Shown in pieces: positions 52,432 through 61,891 of a DNA stretch of 64,000 bases. A program made the translations under genes and the position numbers. The notes beneath the pieces were generated by a model. That model searched no databases and was not told where the DNA came from. It was given only the letters and a program-made list of their open reading frames with translations. The DNA lies in contig RKRR01000103.1 of the NCBI GenBank assembly GCA_007571305.1, positions 1 to 64,000 on the forward strand, read 5' to 3'. Source of the stretch: Candidatus Poribacteria bacterium (lineage in GTDB: Bacteria > Poribacteria > WGA-4E > WGA-3G). Every line of letters begins with the position of its first letter. Positions within the stretch are counted from its first letter, which is position 1.

Positions 52432-53517
52432 TTAGCAACAGTGAGACGAGCAATTTCCACAATTCTCGGCTTCTGTTGTCAATTCAATTGCTTTACCCGC
52501 TTCAGAGGATTCGAGGCCTGCAAGCAGAATTTCAGTGACATGCCGCGCTGTATAGGCGTTCGATAGCGGGGGTTGTGTTCCCTCACGGATACACTCCGCG
52601 AAATGTGTGTGCATTCCGCTTGGTGCTGTGTCAGAACAGTCTATCGCTTTGACATCGACGGGAGCGTGTTCGCGTGTATAAGAGGTTGGTGTCCACTGAC
52701 TGAGCGTCGCGCCATCTTTGCCGGGCATTGTGAATTTGCCAGCGGTCCCGTGCACACTCGCTTCACCCGTCCGCGCCGGATCACACCAACTGGTCTCCGC
52801 GGTGACGATTCCGCCCGATTGCATCTCAAGCACAAGCGTCGCGACATCTTCTAATTCCGTCGGTTTATCGAAGGTAGAAACGAAACCGGTCACTCGCTTG
52901 AAGGTACCCAGCATCGCGACGAGACCAGAAACAGCATAAACCCCCATGTCGAAAAGCGCACCGACACTCGCCTGTTTTGCATCGAAAAACCACAAATCAT
53001 CGCCAGATTCACCGAAAATGTCACGGATCTCTGCGTAGTAAATTTCAGGACCTCCGTGACTGCTTCGCATCCTGGCACCCGACACTCGTCCGATCGCATT
53101 CTCCGCAATCAATTGGCGAATTTTATAGATAGCGGCGTTGAAATGCGGAAGGCACATTACTGTCTTGCCACTCGCTTCGGTTATCTCAACAAATTGATTC
53201 GCCTCGTCCATATCCCCACAGAGCGGTTTTTGCATGAGCACATGTTTGCCGGATTCCAGTGCTTTGATACCCCATGAGACATGTAAAGGATGCGGCGTAC
53301 CGACAAGAATAGCATCAAGTGTATCATCAGCGATAATTGCGTCGTAATCCTGTGTCCAATGTGGTATGTCGAATTCTTGACATTGATGTCTGAGACGGTG
53401 TTCGCGTCTGCCCCCAATAACACTCACTTCAAAATCGGTGCCTTCTGTGAGATCAGGCAAGTGCATTCGACAGACAATACCGCCTGCACCGATAACGCCA
53501 AGTTTCAATTTTTGCAT
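52432..53517 (-). CDS. Gfo/Idh/MocA-family oxidoreductase with Cys-rich tail
   Basis: A 361-residue protein: Rossmann motif GVIGAGGIVCRMH (about residues 7-19), QKPLCGDMDEAN where most relatives have EKP (about residues 96-107, so the lysine is kept), then the C-terminal domain with DMGVYAVSGLVAML (about 185-198). The last residues, CGNCSSHCC, are an unusual cysteine-rich tail that could bind a metal or form disulfides. It starts about 1.1 kb from the multihaem cytochrome and neighbours a DUF1080 gene. Substrate unknown. Confidence 0.9.
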   Translation of the reverse strand: MQKLKLGVIGAGGIVCRMHLPDLTEGTDFEVSVIGGRREHRLRHQCQEFDIPHWTQDYDAIIADDTLDAILVGTPHPLHVSWGIKALESGKHVLMQKPLCGDMDEANQFVEITEASGKTVMCLPHFNAAIYKIRQLIAENAIGRVSGARMRSSHGGPEIYYAEIRDIFGESGDDLWFFDAKQASVGALFDMGVYAVSGLVAMLGTFKRVTGFVSTFDKPTELEDVATLVLEMQSGGIVTAETSWCDPARTGEASVHGTAGKFTMPGKDGATLSQWTPTSYTREHAPVDVKAIDCSDTAPSGMHTHFAECIREGTQPPLSNAYTARHVTEILLAGLESSEAGKAIELTTEAENCGNCSSHCC

Positions 53518-53550
53518 AACAATTCCTTATTTTGCCTCCAAAAACCCGTA

Positions 53551-53636
53551 GCCTGCAACAACGGCGCAGACAGATTTCAGGAAGACACGTCCACGATTCA
53601 AATTCACAGCGTTTCTCCGCAAGGTCTAATTAAAAA
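53551..53636 (+). repeat. Dispersed repeat C, copy 2
   Basis: CCTGCAACAACGGCGCAGAC, AGATTTCAGGAAGACACGTC, TTCAAATTC, then CTCCGCAAGGTCTAATTAAAAA. It aligns with the reverse complement of the 27384-27471 copy. It overlaps the last codons of the DUF1080 gene on the opposite strand. Confidence 0.65.
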
Positions 53637-54301
53637 GCGGGTTTCAACACAACGTTGCGAAATGCAACAGGTCCATGGTCGCCTTGCAACATTAACGGAC
53701 CCGTAACGGCTTCATCTTCAATCATCGCTCCACGCGTGCAACCTGCCATTTCAACATTCTCATGAATTACCTGTCCGTTCCACACGATTTTGACGAAAAC
53801 AGCATTGGCGGTCTTATTCCCATCAGCGTCGAATTTTGGTGCACGGAAGGTGATGTCGTACGTCTGCCATTCCCCCGGTGGTTTGCTCGCATTGACGCGT
53901 GGCGGCACGCCGTCGACCGGTTGATTGTCTATCCAACGGCAATATACGCCGCCACAAGTCCCATAGTGGAGTTCCGTTTCACCCCAACTGTCCAGTATCT
54001 GGATCTCGTATCTCCCCATGAGATAAACACCAGAATTGGAGCCTTGTGGGACCATAAATTCTACGTGGAGTTCACAATCACCGTATTCAGCCTCGGTGTA
54101 GATATCGACGGTTCGTCCAGTAGTGCCGTTGTAAAAAACTCCTTCGCCTGCAGTTGTTACCAGCAGTTTGGAATCGTCAGGGTTGAGGGCAATGCTGCCG
54201 GCGGCATCCCATTCATGGTGTGGTGCGCCACCGCGAGCCAGCCAGCCGTCCATGTTTTCACCATTAAAAAGGTTAATTTCGTTTCCAGATTGAGACATCA
54301 A
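53630..54301 (-). CDS. DUF1080 (3-keto-disaccharide hydrolase-like) protein
   Basis: A 223-residue concanavalin-like jelly-roll domain protein of the DUF1080 family: NLFNGENMDGW at the start, a long middle with GDCELHVEFMVPQGSNSGVYLMGRYEIQILDSWG (about 95-128), PPGEWQTYDITF and a C-terminal GPLMLQGDHGPVAFRNV. Family members hydrolyse 3-keto-glycosides or bind sugars. No signal peptide is visible, unusual for a family often exported. The end overlaps repeat C. Confidence 0.85.
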   Translation of the reverse strand: MMSQSGNEINLFNGENMDGWLARGGAPHHEWDAAGSIALNPDDSKLLVTTAGEGVFYNGTTGRTVDIYTEAEYGDCELHVEFMVPQGSNSGVYLMGRYEIQILDSWGETELHYGTCGGVYCRWIDNQPVDGVPPRVNASKPPGEWQTYDITFRAPKFDADGNKTANAVFVKIVWNGQVIHENVEMAGCTRGAMIEDEAVTGPLMLQGDHGPVAFRNVVLKPAF

Positions 54302-54382
54302 AGTCCCTCCTATAGTCTGAGGTTTCTTGCGAGTTCAGCAAGATATTCGGGATAAAACTTGCAGGTTTTCAACCATAAACTG

Positions 54383-54411
54383 TTGACATATTTGCGAGAT
54401 TAAGGTATGAT
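54383..54411 (+). promoter_or_regulatory. Promoter of the multihaem cytochrome gene
   Basis: TTGACA (54383-54388), a 17-base spacer and TATGAT (54406-54411), about 165 bases upstream of the ATG. A hairpin (ATAGAGGC/GCCTAT) with repeat D is within the leader. Confidence 0.65.
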
Positions 54412-54576
54412 ATTTAATCAAGACAAGGTATAGTCAACTTAGAGGCATTTTGTTTTAAAAAATATATTCGGATATCCAAAATAGGTATAGGATCACCGAA
54501 AATCACCGCGTATTGTTCCGCAAACTTATAGAGGCTTGCGCCTATGGAGCGGTGTCCAGGAGCAATAAATTAAAAA

Positions 54577-55482
54577 ATGAAACAGGTTTTCTTATTTTTC
54601 GGGTTGTCCCTACTGATGGGAACGATTGCCGTTTTCGCTCTCTGTGGCTACGATACAACGGCGATATCGCACGCCGCACCCGTTGAGGCAGCTACGTCTC
54701 ACCCGACAACCCCCTTTGCTGAAGGGTGCAGTAAGTGTCACGGCACTGAACCTGCCTACCAAGAGTGGAAGCAAGCGGGACACTCACATGCCCTTGTCAA
54801 CCTGATTGAGGGACCGTATGAGGTCCAAACCTCGTGCCTGAGTTGCCACTCTTCTGGCTATGAAGTTTTCAGCGATCGGGTGTACCCAGGGCATACCTAT
54901 AACATAGAGACAGCAGTGAACGCCGTTGCCTGCTCTTCATGCCATTCACACAACAGCAGATCGGAATCCTTATTGGTGAAGCCCGCAAAAAAATTGTGTG
55001 TCAACTGCCATAAAATGGATTGCGGTTGCGCGGGTGCTGGTATCGTCCACCAGTCACAATCGGAGATGTTCCTTGGTCGCGAGGGTGCCGGTGTGAAACG
55101 GATGCCATCGCCCCATGTACGCGCAATGAAAAAACGATGCGTGCACTGCCACATGGCAAAAGAGGATCCGGAGACGGTTGCGCAGCACGGAGGGCACACA
55201 TTCAAAGCGGATTTCTCGGTATGTAGCACCGCGGGCTGTCATGACAGTGCGGACAACAGTATGGAGACGAAGTTACCACAATACCGTGCCGAAATAGAAG
55301 CAAAGATGCAAGCCGTCAAAACAATGCTTGATGCTGCGCCTAACAAAACTTCACAAGCCTATCTGGACGCAAAGTTGAACTACGATATGGTTAAAGGCGA
55401 CAGCGGGTATGGGCTTCACAATATACCGTATGCAAACGCACTGCTCGACTACAGCCTTTCGCTCAAAAGTGCACTTGAATAG
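54577..55482 (+). CDS. Multihaem cytochrome c, exported
   Basis: A 301-residue periplasmic protein: signal peptide (about residues 1-30), then five CXXCH haem motifs (CSKCH, CLSCH, CSSCH, CVNCH and CVHCH). A sixth, CSTAGCH, has four residues between the cysteines (CX4CH). A helical C-terminus (about 240-300) has no further motif. It is probably an electron-transfer protein in anaerobic or respiratory chemistry. Its maturation requires the cytochrome c maturation genes found elsewhere in the window (37-40 kb and 48.5-50 kb). AATTAAAAA runs directly to its start codon. Confidence 0.88.
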   Translation: MKQVFLFFGLSLLMGTIAVFALCGYDTTAISHAAPVEAATSHPTTPFAEGCSKCHGTEPAYQEWKQAGHSHALVNLIEGPYEVQTSCLSCHSSGYEVFSDRVYPGHTYNIETAVNAVACSSCHSHNSRSESLLVKPAKKLCVNCHKMDCGCAGAGIVHQSQSEMFLGREGAGVKRMPSPHVRAMKKRCVHCHMAKEDPETVAQHGGHTFKADFSVCSTAGCHDSADNSMETKLPQYRAEIEAKMQAVKTMLDAAPNKTSQAYLDAKLNYDMVKGDSGYGLHNIPYANALLDYSLSLKSALE

Positions 55483-55522
55483 GGAGTGGGTGTCTCTGCA
55501 TCTCGCGATATAGATTCATCAC

Positions 55523-56359
55523 CTAATCTTGTCCATCAAGTAATGCCCGCAATGGGACATCTTGTTCCTTCGGTAGATAATAACTGAGCGGATCACTGAC
55601 GACCCCAATCAACTGCTTCTGGATTGGGTTACACTTAGCAACCAGTTCATCAGGCATCGTGATATAATCCATCGGTTTGACCCAGCGGTAAGCATATCCC
55701 ATAAAAATGGTTTTGCGCGGCATACCGGACCAGTTGTGTCCAATGCCGTGCCACGTGCGCTGTTCAAAAAGGAAAGCGTCTCCGGCGTTGACGTTCATAG
55801 AGATAGCACCGCGTGCCCAACCTGTATCTGGATCGAGTGGGGGTCTTCCTGTCAATCGGTTACTTCCGGGTATCAGCACGGTCGCTCCAGAAGCAGGGTC
55901 GGACTGGTCGCTGATGGCGTAGGCAATCTTGAGCATGATACGGGGGTGGGGTTCCTGCATCTCTCCGTGTGACGTGCCACCGTCTCGGTGTAAGCCGATA
56001 CGATTTCTCACCTCAGAAGGCGGTTCCTCTTTTGAGGGTAGGACAATGAGGTGTGAGGTGATCATTTGTACGTTCCAATTGAGAACCCCGTAGGCGAGCG
56101 GTACCGTTTTTTGCCAATCGAGAAGTTGAAGAAATGCTTCGTGGTGCGTGATGCAGTTACGGAGGTTTAATTTTCCGCCAGCTTCAAGTCTGCCTGCGGC
56201 TTCCTCTTCAGCGTAGACCTCGTCAACGGCAGCATCAATTTCTGCTACTACATCAGGGGGTAAGGCATTTTTAATCAGCAGGTACCCATTGTTTTCGACA
56301 AATTCCTTGTGCTCCGGCGTGAAGACTGTGGCTTGATTAAGATCTGTTATAGTATCCAT
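55523..56359 (-). CDS. Phytanoyl-CoA dioxygenase (PhyH) family protein 2
   Basis: A 278-residue Fe(II)/2-oxoglutarate oxygenase paralogous to the one at 16686-17534. The metal triad is His124-x-Asp126 (GLHRDGG) and His204 (RTWHGIGH), with Arg215 (MPRKT) for 2-oxoglutarate. The beta-helix core runs to about residue 230 and the PMDYITMP segment closes the fold. Substrate unknown; expansion of this family is typical of Poribacteria-like genomes. It lies between the cytochrome and a divergently placed membrane protein. Confidence 0.92.
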   Translation of the reverse strand: MDTITDLNQATVFTPEHKEFVENNGYLLIKNALPPDVVAEIDAAVDEVYAEEEAAGRLEAGGKLNLRNCITHHEAFLQLLDWQKTVPLAYGVLNWNVQMITSHLIVLPSKEEPPSEVRNRIGLHRDGGTSHGEMQEPHPRIMLKIAYAISDQSDPASGATVLIPGSNRLTGRPPLDPDTGWARGAISMNVNAGDAFLFEQRTWHGIGHNWSGMPRKTIFMGYAYRWVKPMDYITMPDELVAKCNPIQKQLIGVVSDPLSYYLPKEQDVPLRALLDGQD

Positions 56360-56606
56360 AGCGTTTATCCTTTAGCGTGCTGGCTTTTGATAGCAAATTT
56401 TGGCTTGCAAACTTCGCCCCGATCTGTTAAGCCAGATTTGAAACATATTGTGCATTATACAGGACATACGGAAAAAAATTCAAATCAATTTTGTTACAGC
56501 GATGGTACAGATATATCTATTGGAAGAAAAGGGGCTGACGCAGACCTTTGGTTAATTTCCATCCAAGTGTGAACAGACGTGTCATAGACAGGAAGCATCA
56601 CGTAAT

Positions 56607-58532
56607 TTGAAGAGTGAACTCACCTCAGAACCTCATAGATTCAAAGAACCCTCCAAACATGGAGCATCATGGCGAGCGATTCTACTCGGTACTGTCCTTA
56701 TCATCCCGAATATGTACTGGATTCTGGACTCTGCCGGTCAAGGGTATCCAACCACGATCTCCCTCTACTTTAACGTCATTTTCTGTGTCTTTACTATCAT
56801 AGGTGTTAACCTCACCTTAGTACGGATAGCACCAAGAATCGCACTGCAACAAGGCGAATTGCTAACAATTTACGTCATGTTAGCGATCGCTTCTTCGCTT
56901 GCAGGACACGACGTTCTTCGCGTTTTGATTCCGATGATTCCGTACGCATTCTGGTACGCAACACCAGAAAATGACTGGGTAGACCTGTTTCATCGGTATA
57001 TCCCCGATTGGATGGCTGTCAAGGAAAGATCCTTCTTAACGGAGTATTATCGCGGCGAAACAACCCTTTACCAATGGGAAACTGTACAAGGATGGCTGAC
57101 AACAACTTTTGTCTGGGGAGGTTTTCTATGTGCGATGGTTTTCCTGATGGTGTGTATTAACAGCCTCGTCCGGAAACAGTGGACAGAGCACGAGAAACTG
57201 AGCTACCCCATCATCCAACTCCCACTTGAGTTGACGAGTGGTGGTAGAACAAACTTGTTAACAAACAAGATGATGTGGCTCGGTTTCGGCATTGCCGGTG
57301 CAATTGACATTCTCAATGGACTTCACTACCTCTATCCCACCGTGCCGAGTTTGGGGGGGAGACTCTACGATTTGCGACCCTTCTTCACGCAGAAACCGTG
57401 GAGTGCTGTCGGCTGGAGCCCAATAGCTGTGTTTCCATTTGCGGTAGGTATTGCTTTTTTCATTCCGCTTGACTTGTCGTTCTCCTGCTGGTTTTTCTAT
57501 CTCTTCTGGAAGGCGGAACGAGTTTTCGGAGATGCCTTAGGGGTCCGGGGTATGCCGAACTTCCCTTTTACTGATGAACAATCTTTCGGAGCATATCTGG
57601 GTTTGTTTGTCATCGCGATTGTGGCGACACGAAAACACCTCGCACAAGTCGGACGCAAGTTATTTCGGAATGATCGGAGTGTTGATGACTCAGACGAACC
57701 GATGTCCTATAGAGCGACAGTTTTAGGGCTGATCGCGAGTCTTGCATTTATCGTTGGCTTCTGCAAAACGGCAGGAATGTCTATTTGGGTAATCCTTGTA
57801 TTTTTTGGTATCTATTATGCCATCTCTACGGCGGTGACCCGAATGCGTGCGGAACTTGGCTCGCCAGTCCACGATTTGCATTTCATTGGACCTGATGAGA
57901 TGATGCCACGTATTTTCGGGACTCGCCTGCTCGGTCCACATAATTTAACCATAATGGCATACCTATTCTTCTTCAATCGTGCCTACCGCGGGCATCCAAT
58001 GCCACACATCTTGGAGGGATTTAAGTTAGCGGAACGCACCGGAATTTCCAATAGACGGTTGCTTATTGCAATGTGCATTGCAATCGTCGTCGGGACCTTC
58101 GCCTCATTTTGGGCATTCTATCATATTTCCTACATCGAGGGCGCGCGGGATTGGTTCGCCGGAAGACCTTTCAATCGACTCCAGAGTTGGCTCACCTCGC
58201 CGAGAGTGCCTGATGTACCAGCAATTGTCGCGATGTGTATTGGTTTTCTCATCACCGGATTTCTGATGGTGATGCGGATGCGGCTCTTTTGGTGGCCCTT
58301 TCATCCCGCTGGATTCGCTATCTCCAGCAGTTGGTCGATGAATGTGTTTTGGTTTTCAATTTTAGTGAGTTCAGTCATTAAATGGATAATTCTTCGGCAT
58401 GGTGGTGTAAGTGCCCACCGGAAACTTATCCCATTCTTCCTCGGTCTAATTTTAGGCGAATTCATCGTTGGGGGTGTCTGGAGCCTCATCGGAATTACGA
58501 CAAATCACCCGATGTACCGGTTTTTATTTTAG
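56607..58532 (+). CDS. Large multi-spanning membrane protein, DUF6785/OPT-like
   Basis: A 641-residue protein of roughly 14 hydrophobic helices with a hydrophilic N-terminus. It resembles the DUF6784/6785 group of uncharacterised membrane proteins that are distantly related to oligopeptide transporters: REWRA-type start, RIALQQGELLTIYVMLAI (about 75-92), HEKLSYPIIQLPLEL (about 195-209), and RMRAELGSPVHDLHFIGPDEM (about 412-432). Start is the TTG of the track, with AGGAAG 11 bases upstream, so some uncertainty remains. Expected role: transport; substrate unknown. Confidence 0.7.
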   Translation: MKSELTSEPHRFKEPSKHGASWRAILLGTVLIIPNMYWILDSAGQGYPTTISLYFNVIFCVFTIIGVNLTLVRIAPRIALQQGELLTIYVMLAIASSLAGHDVLRVLIPMIPYAFWYATPENDWVDLFHRYIPDWMAVKERSFLTEYYRGETTLYQWETVQGWLTTTFVWGGFLCAMVFLMVCINSLVRKQWTEHEKLSYPIIQLPLELTSGGRTNLLTNKMMWLGFGIAGAIDILNGLHYLYPTVPSLGGRLYDLRPFFTQKPWSAVGWSPIAVFPFAVGIAFFIPLDLSFSCWFFYLFWKAERVFGDALGVRGMPNFPFTDEQSFGAYLGLFVIAIVATRKHLAQVGRKLFRNDRSVDDSDEPMSYRATVLGLIASLAFIVGFCKTAGMSIWVILVFFGIYYAISTAVTRMRAELGSPVHDLHFIGPDEMMPRIFGTRLLGPHNLTIMAYLFFFNRAYRGHPMPHILEGFKLAERTGISNRRLLIAMCIAIVVGTFASFWAFYHISYIEGARDWFAGRPFNRLQSWLTSPRVPDVPAIVAMCIGFLITGFLMVMRMRLFWWPFHPAGFAISSSWSMNVFWFSILVSSVIKWIILRHGGVSAHRKLIPFFLGLILGEFIVGGVWSLIGITTNHPMYRFLF

Positions 58533-58585
58533 AACGTATTTCGTGTTGTACAATTTACTGGTGCCAATTGTTCATCAATAATATC

Positions 58586-58704
58586 GGGACTTACGCACTT
58601 CTGACAATAACACGCTATCCTGAACGGGCGAACCGAAAAAACACACGGTTCCTTGACACAACCTAACAGGTGATGCTATAGAAACGCAAGCCTGCGTAAG
58701 CCCT
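58586..58704. mobile_element. Family B miniature element, reference copy
   Basis: Bounded by GGGACTTACGCA and TGCGTAAGCCCT, imperfect inverted ends. It contains the core in reverse, CACAACCTAACAGGTGATGCTA, and AAAACACACGGTTCC. It aligns in reverse with 11672-11789. It occupies most of the gap before trpD. Confidence 0.8.
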
Positions 58705-58789
58705 AAATATGTTACACCGTATAGAAAAAAATGAGATGCTGATATGGGAAATCTACGATTGAATGGTGCCGAGATTCAGAAGGCCGATG

Positions 58790-58818
58790 TTGAAAAATAT
58801 GCGGGTGTCTGTTATAAT
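58790..58818 (+). promoter_or_regulatory. Promoter of trpDC
   Basis: TTGAAA (58790-58795), a 17-base spacer and TATAAT (58813-58818), about 30 bases before the GTG start of trpD, with an AGGAGG site between. Confidence 0.75.
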
Positions 58819-58850
58819 TGCGGGTAGAATACTCTCAGGAGGAACATTGC

Positions 58851-59894
58851 GTGATTCGTGAAGCCATTCAGCAGGTTATGGCAGGGAATGCTTTAACCGA
58901 AGCAGAAATGATTGATACCATGAACGAGGTCATGGAAGGTAGGACGACGGATGCCCAGATCGCGTGTTTTCTCACCGCGTTACGGCTAAAAGGCGAGACG
59001 ATAGAGGAACTCACAGGGGCAACGCGTGCCATGCGCGCTAAGGCTACCCCTGTTCCGACACTTCATAAACCTGACTTGCAAGCTACGCCGAAAATCCCTC
59101 GACTCGTTGATACATGTAGCACGGGTGGTACAGGTCTAAACCACTTCAACATCTCAACAACTTCTGCCATTGTGACTGCCGGCGCAGGCGTACCGGTCGC
59201 AAAGCACGGGAATCGGGGCGTAACGCGACAGAGCGGCAGCGCAAACGTGCTCATGGCATTAGGGGTGAACATTGAAATTGGTCCCGAACACGTCGGACGA
59301 TGTGTTGATGAGGTGGGGATCGGTTTTCTATTTGCACCAACACTGCACGGGGCGATGAAATACGCTATCGGACCACGGCGAGAAATTGGGATTCGGACTA
59401 TTTTCAATGCCATAGCTCCGCTGACCAATCCAGCAAACCCACAGGCACAGGTAATCGGTGTCTACGCACCGGAACTGACTGAGGCTCACGCGAATGCCCT
59501 GAATAGCCTCGGATGTCAGCAGGCATTTATCGTGCGTGGGAATGATGGGTTGGACGACATCACAACGACAACGACCTCACGCGTCTCCGAACTCCAAAAC
59601 GGCACTGTTAAAACTTATACCCTTGATCCTGCAACACTCGGAATTCCGAGAGCAGAACCTGAAGCACTTCTTGGTGGCGCGCCGGAGGAGAACGCTGAAA
59701 TCGTAGTCGATCTCCTGAAGGGTGAGAAGGGCCCTAAGCGCGATATTGTTGTGCTAAACGCTGGCGCGGCGATTACCGCGAGTGGGAAAGTAGATAGCCT
59801 CGATGCAGGTGTCGAACTTGCCTCAGAATCCATTGACTCGGGGGCAGCATTCGCGAAATTAGAAGAATTGAAAGCCGTCTCAAACGATGTTTAA
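58851..59894 (+). CDS. trpD: Anthranilate phosphoribosyltransferase
   Basis: 347 residues from a GTG at 58851, 9 bases after AGGAGG; the ORF track begins 11 codons earlier at the promoter's -10 box. Adds PRPP to anthranilate in tryptophan synthesis. The substrate loop reads CSTGGTGLNHFNIST where most relatives have GTGGDG, so a Thr replaces the usual Asp, and KHGNRGVTRQSGSANVLMALG follows. The PRRE/PLTNPANPQAQVIGVY signature at about 183-210 is intact. trpC follows after 62 bases. Confidence 0.92.
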   Translation: MIREAIQQVMAGNALTEAEMIDTMNEVMEGRTTDAQIACFLTALRLKGETIEELTGATRAMRAKATPVPTLHKPDLQATPKIPRLVDTCSTGGTGLNHFNISTTSAIVTAGAGVPVAKHGNRGVTRQSGSANVLMALGVNIEIGPEHVGRCVDEVGIGFLFAPTLHGAMKYAIGPRREIGIRTIFNAIAPLTNPANPQAQVIGVYAPELTEAHANALNSLGCQQAFIVRGNDGLDDITTTTTSRVSELQNGTVKTYTLDPATLGIPRAEPEALLGGAPEENAEIVVDLLKGEKGPKRDIVVLNAGAAITASGKVDSLDAGVELASESIDSGAAFAKLEELKAVSNDV

Positions 59895-59913
59895 TTATTC
59901 GCAAGGCGTTAAA

Positions 59914-59956
59914 TAGAGGCTCGCGGGACAATACTCCGCAAGGTAAAATTTAAAAA
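59914..59956. repeat. Repeat D/C tail upstream of trpC
   Basis: TAGAGGCTCGCGGGACAATA (like repeat D) runs into CTCCGCAAGGTAAAATTTAA, the tail of repeat C, immediately before the TTG start of trpC. Confidence 0.5.
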
Positions 59957-60766
59957 TTGATACTTGATACTATCGTCGCACACAAACGGAAGGAGTTGGC
60001 AGCCGAACAGGCACAGGTGCCGCTTAGGAAGTTGGAAGAGGAGATCATGCACCTGCCGCCGACACGAGATTTTGGAGCAGCTTGTAAGCCAAAATTTACT
60101 GTCAAAAGTTGCAATGCCACTGCAGACGGCGGGGCGGTTAAACTTATCGCCGAGGTGAAGAAAAAATCACCCAGTAAAGGTATTATCCGCGCGGATTTCG
60201 ATCCTGTGTCAATCGCTGAAACCTATGTCGAAAATGGTGCGGCTGCAATCTCTGTGTTGACAGATAGGCATTTTTTCGCAGGTGAACTCGACTATCTGCG
60301 CGCAATTCGGGACATTGTTGACGTGCCGCTCCTCAGAAAAGATTTCACGATTGATCCATATCACATCTATCAAGCTCGCGTCGCGGGGGCAGATGCCATC
60401 TTACTGATCGTGGCAGCGTTGAAAGTGGCAGCGTTGCGGACATTCATGGATGTTGCTGCGTCTTTGTCGATGGCGTGTTTAGTGGAGGTACACACACAAG
60501 AGGAATTAGCCATCGCGTTGGACGTGGATGCCCAGATAATCGGTATCAACAATCGTGATCTACGCACATTTCACACCGACATTGCGACGACGTTTCGGTT
60601 GCGTGAAGCTATTCCAGCAGATAAGATTGTGGTGAGTGAAAGTGGTATCCATTCACGGGAAGACGTGCTGCGGCTACAGGAGGCGGGTGTACAGGCGATG
60701 CTTGTCGGTGAGTCATTGATGAGGAGTCCTGACATTGGGGCACAGGTTCGCAATTTAATATTTTGA
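59957..60766 (+). CDS. trpC: Indole-3-glycerol phosphate synthase
   Basis: A 269-residue (beta/alpha)8 barrel: LIAEVKKKSPSKGIIR with the catalytic lysine (about residues 66-81), then SVLTDRHFFAGE, PLLRKDFTID, LVEVHTQEEL, INNRDLRTF and the phosphate-binding SESGIHSRED. All belong to TrpC. It converts carboxyphenylaminodeoxyribulose phosphate to indole-3-glycerol phosphate. The start is TTG and the leader is the CGCAAGGTAAAATTTAAAAA sequence shared with repeat C. Confidence 0.96.
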   Translation: MILDTIVAHKRKELAAEQAQVPLRKLEEEIMHLPPTRDFGAACKPKFTVKSCNATADGGAVKLIAEVKKKSPSKGIIRADFDPVSIAETYVENGAAAISVLTDRHFFAGELDYLRAIRDIVDVPLLRKDFTIDPYHIYQARVAGADAILLIVAALKVAALRTFMDVAASLSMACLVEVHTQEELAIALDVDAQIIGINNRDLRTFHTDIATTFRLREAIPADKIVVSESGIHSREDVLRLQEAGVQAMLVGESLMRSPDIGAQVRNLIF

Positions 60767-60810
60767 GATTGCGCATCTTCAGTAGGATTCCTAATGCTAC
60801 CCAATAGAAA

Positions 60811-61248
60811 CTACAGCGAAGTGACAATAATACCGTGCTGTTTCAGAAGCGCGGTGGTTACACCGTCTCCAGACGTGAGGGTTCCAGAGAAAGTGCCGTC
60901 GTAGATGTCACCACAGCCACAAGATGGACTTCTCGCTTTCAGAACCACGTGGGTCGCCCCGTTCGATTGAGCAACCTCCAAAGCATGATATGCCCCTTTC
61001 AGATACGCTGCTGTTACGTCCGTACCATCGGCAGTCATAACCTTTGCTTTGCCATCCAGAACATCACCGCCATCGCCACCAATAATCTCTGCAGGTGGGC
61101 GCGGTGTCGACAATCCCCCCGATTCTTCCGGACAGACAGGAATAAGTTCATATTTCTTCCCTTGTTTTATTGCTGTTTCGTTTCGGCTGTCGCCACCATC
61201 GTATCGGCAGCGAACCCCAAGTAGACAAGCACTAATGACTACCTTCAT
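60811..61248 (-). CDS. DUF523 protein
   Basis: 145 residues from the ATG at 61248, which overlaps the biotin ligase end by 17 bases; the ORF track adds six codons. The DUF523 signature SACLLGVRCRYDG at the N-terminus, PVCPEESGGLSTPRPPAEI (about 37-55) and KARSPSCGCGDIYDG (about 102-116) are conserved and rich in cysteine, suggesting metal or redox chemistry. Function unproven. Coupled to birA. Confidence 0.85.
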   Translation of the reverse strand: MKVVISACLLGVRCRYDGGDSRNETAIKQGKKYELIPVCPEESGGLSTPRPPAEIIGGDGGDVLDGKAKVMTADGTDVTAAYLKGAYHALEVAQSNGATHVVLKARSPSCGCGDIYDGTFSGTLTSGDGVTTALLKQHGIIVTSL

Positions 61249-61891
61249 CTTCTCGCAGGGCCTCAAATTGGTTCATGATTAAATCTGTCTCACCTGCCTT
61301 CAATTGCAGGTACTTCTTTTCCAATTGACAGAGTATCTCACATAACAGCGAAGCGCGACAGACTTCAGGATTTCGATTTTCCGAGAGAACACGCGCCATA
61401 CGCACGGAGGTTGCCGTCTCACGCAGTTCAGGCGGGAAATCTTCCAAAACGCAATTGACATTCACACCGAAACCCAAGACGAAAAAAGGTTGATGTTCTT
61501 GGTCATACGCGAGTTCTGTCAGGATCCCCGCAACCTTCTTTTTTTTGATACGAACATCATTGGGCACTTTAATCCGCGCGTCAAGTCCGTGTGTTGTGCG
61601 AATTGTCTGTGCGATTGCCATAGCACCGATGAGATTAGGGAGTGCGATGTGGTCGCGCAGGAGCCGGTGTCTAAAAACAACAGAAACGAGAAGACACTTC
61701 CCCGGGGGTGCCTCCCAACTTCTGCCATATCTGCCACGTCCAGCAGTCTGGTGCTCCGCAATGATGAGTGTGCCTTCTGCTGCACCTGTCTTCCCACGTT
61801 CGATAGCGATGTCGTTGGTGGAATCGACTTGTGAGTAGTGCTCAATTTGGCAGCCAATAAGCGAACTCTGAATCGGTATCCTAAAAGTCAT
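61232..61891 (-). CDS. birA: Biotin--acetyl-CoA-carboxylase ligase, no repressor domain
   Basis: A 219-residue biotin protein ligase. It has the GRGRYGRSWEAPPGKCLLVSVV biotinyl-AMP loop (about residues 50-71) and the catalytic KVPNDVRIKKKKVAGILTE (about 108-126). The N-terminal winged-helix repressor domain of the bifunctional BirA is missing, so it biotinylates carboxylases but should not regulate biotin synthesis. The following DUF523 gene overlaps its end. Confidence 0.92.
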   Translation of the reverse strand: MTFRIPIQSSLIGCQIEHYSQVDSTNDIAIERGKTGAAEGTLIIAEHQTAGRGRYGRSWEAPPGKCLLVSVVFRHRLLRDHIALPNLIGAMAIAQTIRTTHGLDARIKVPNDVRIKKKKVAGILTELAYDQEHQPFFVLGFGVNVNCVLEDFPPELRETATSVRMARVLSENRNPEVCRASLLCEILCQLEKKYLQLKAGETDLIMNQFEALREDEGSH

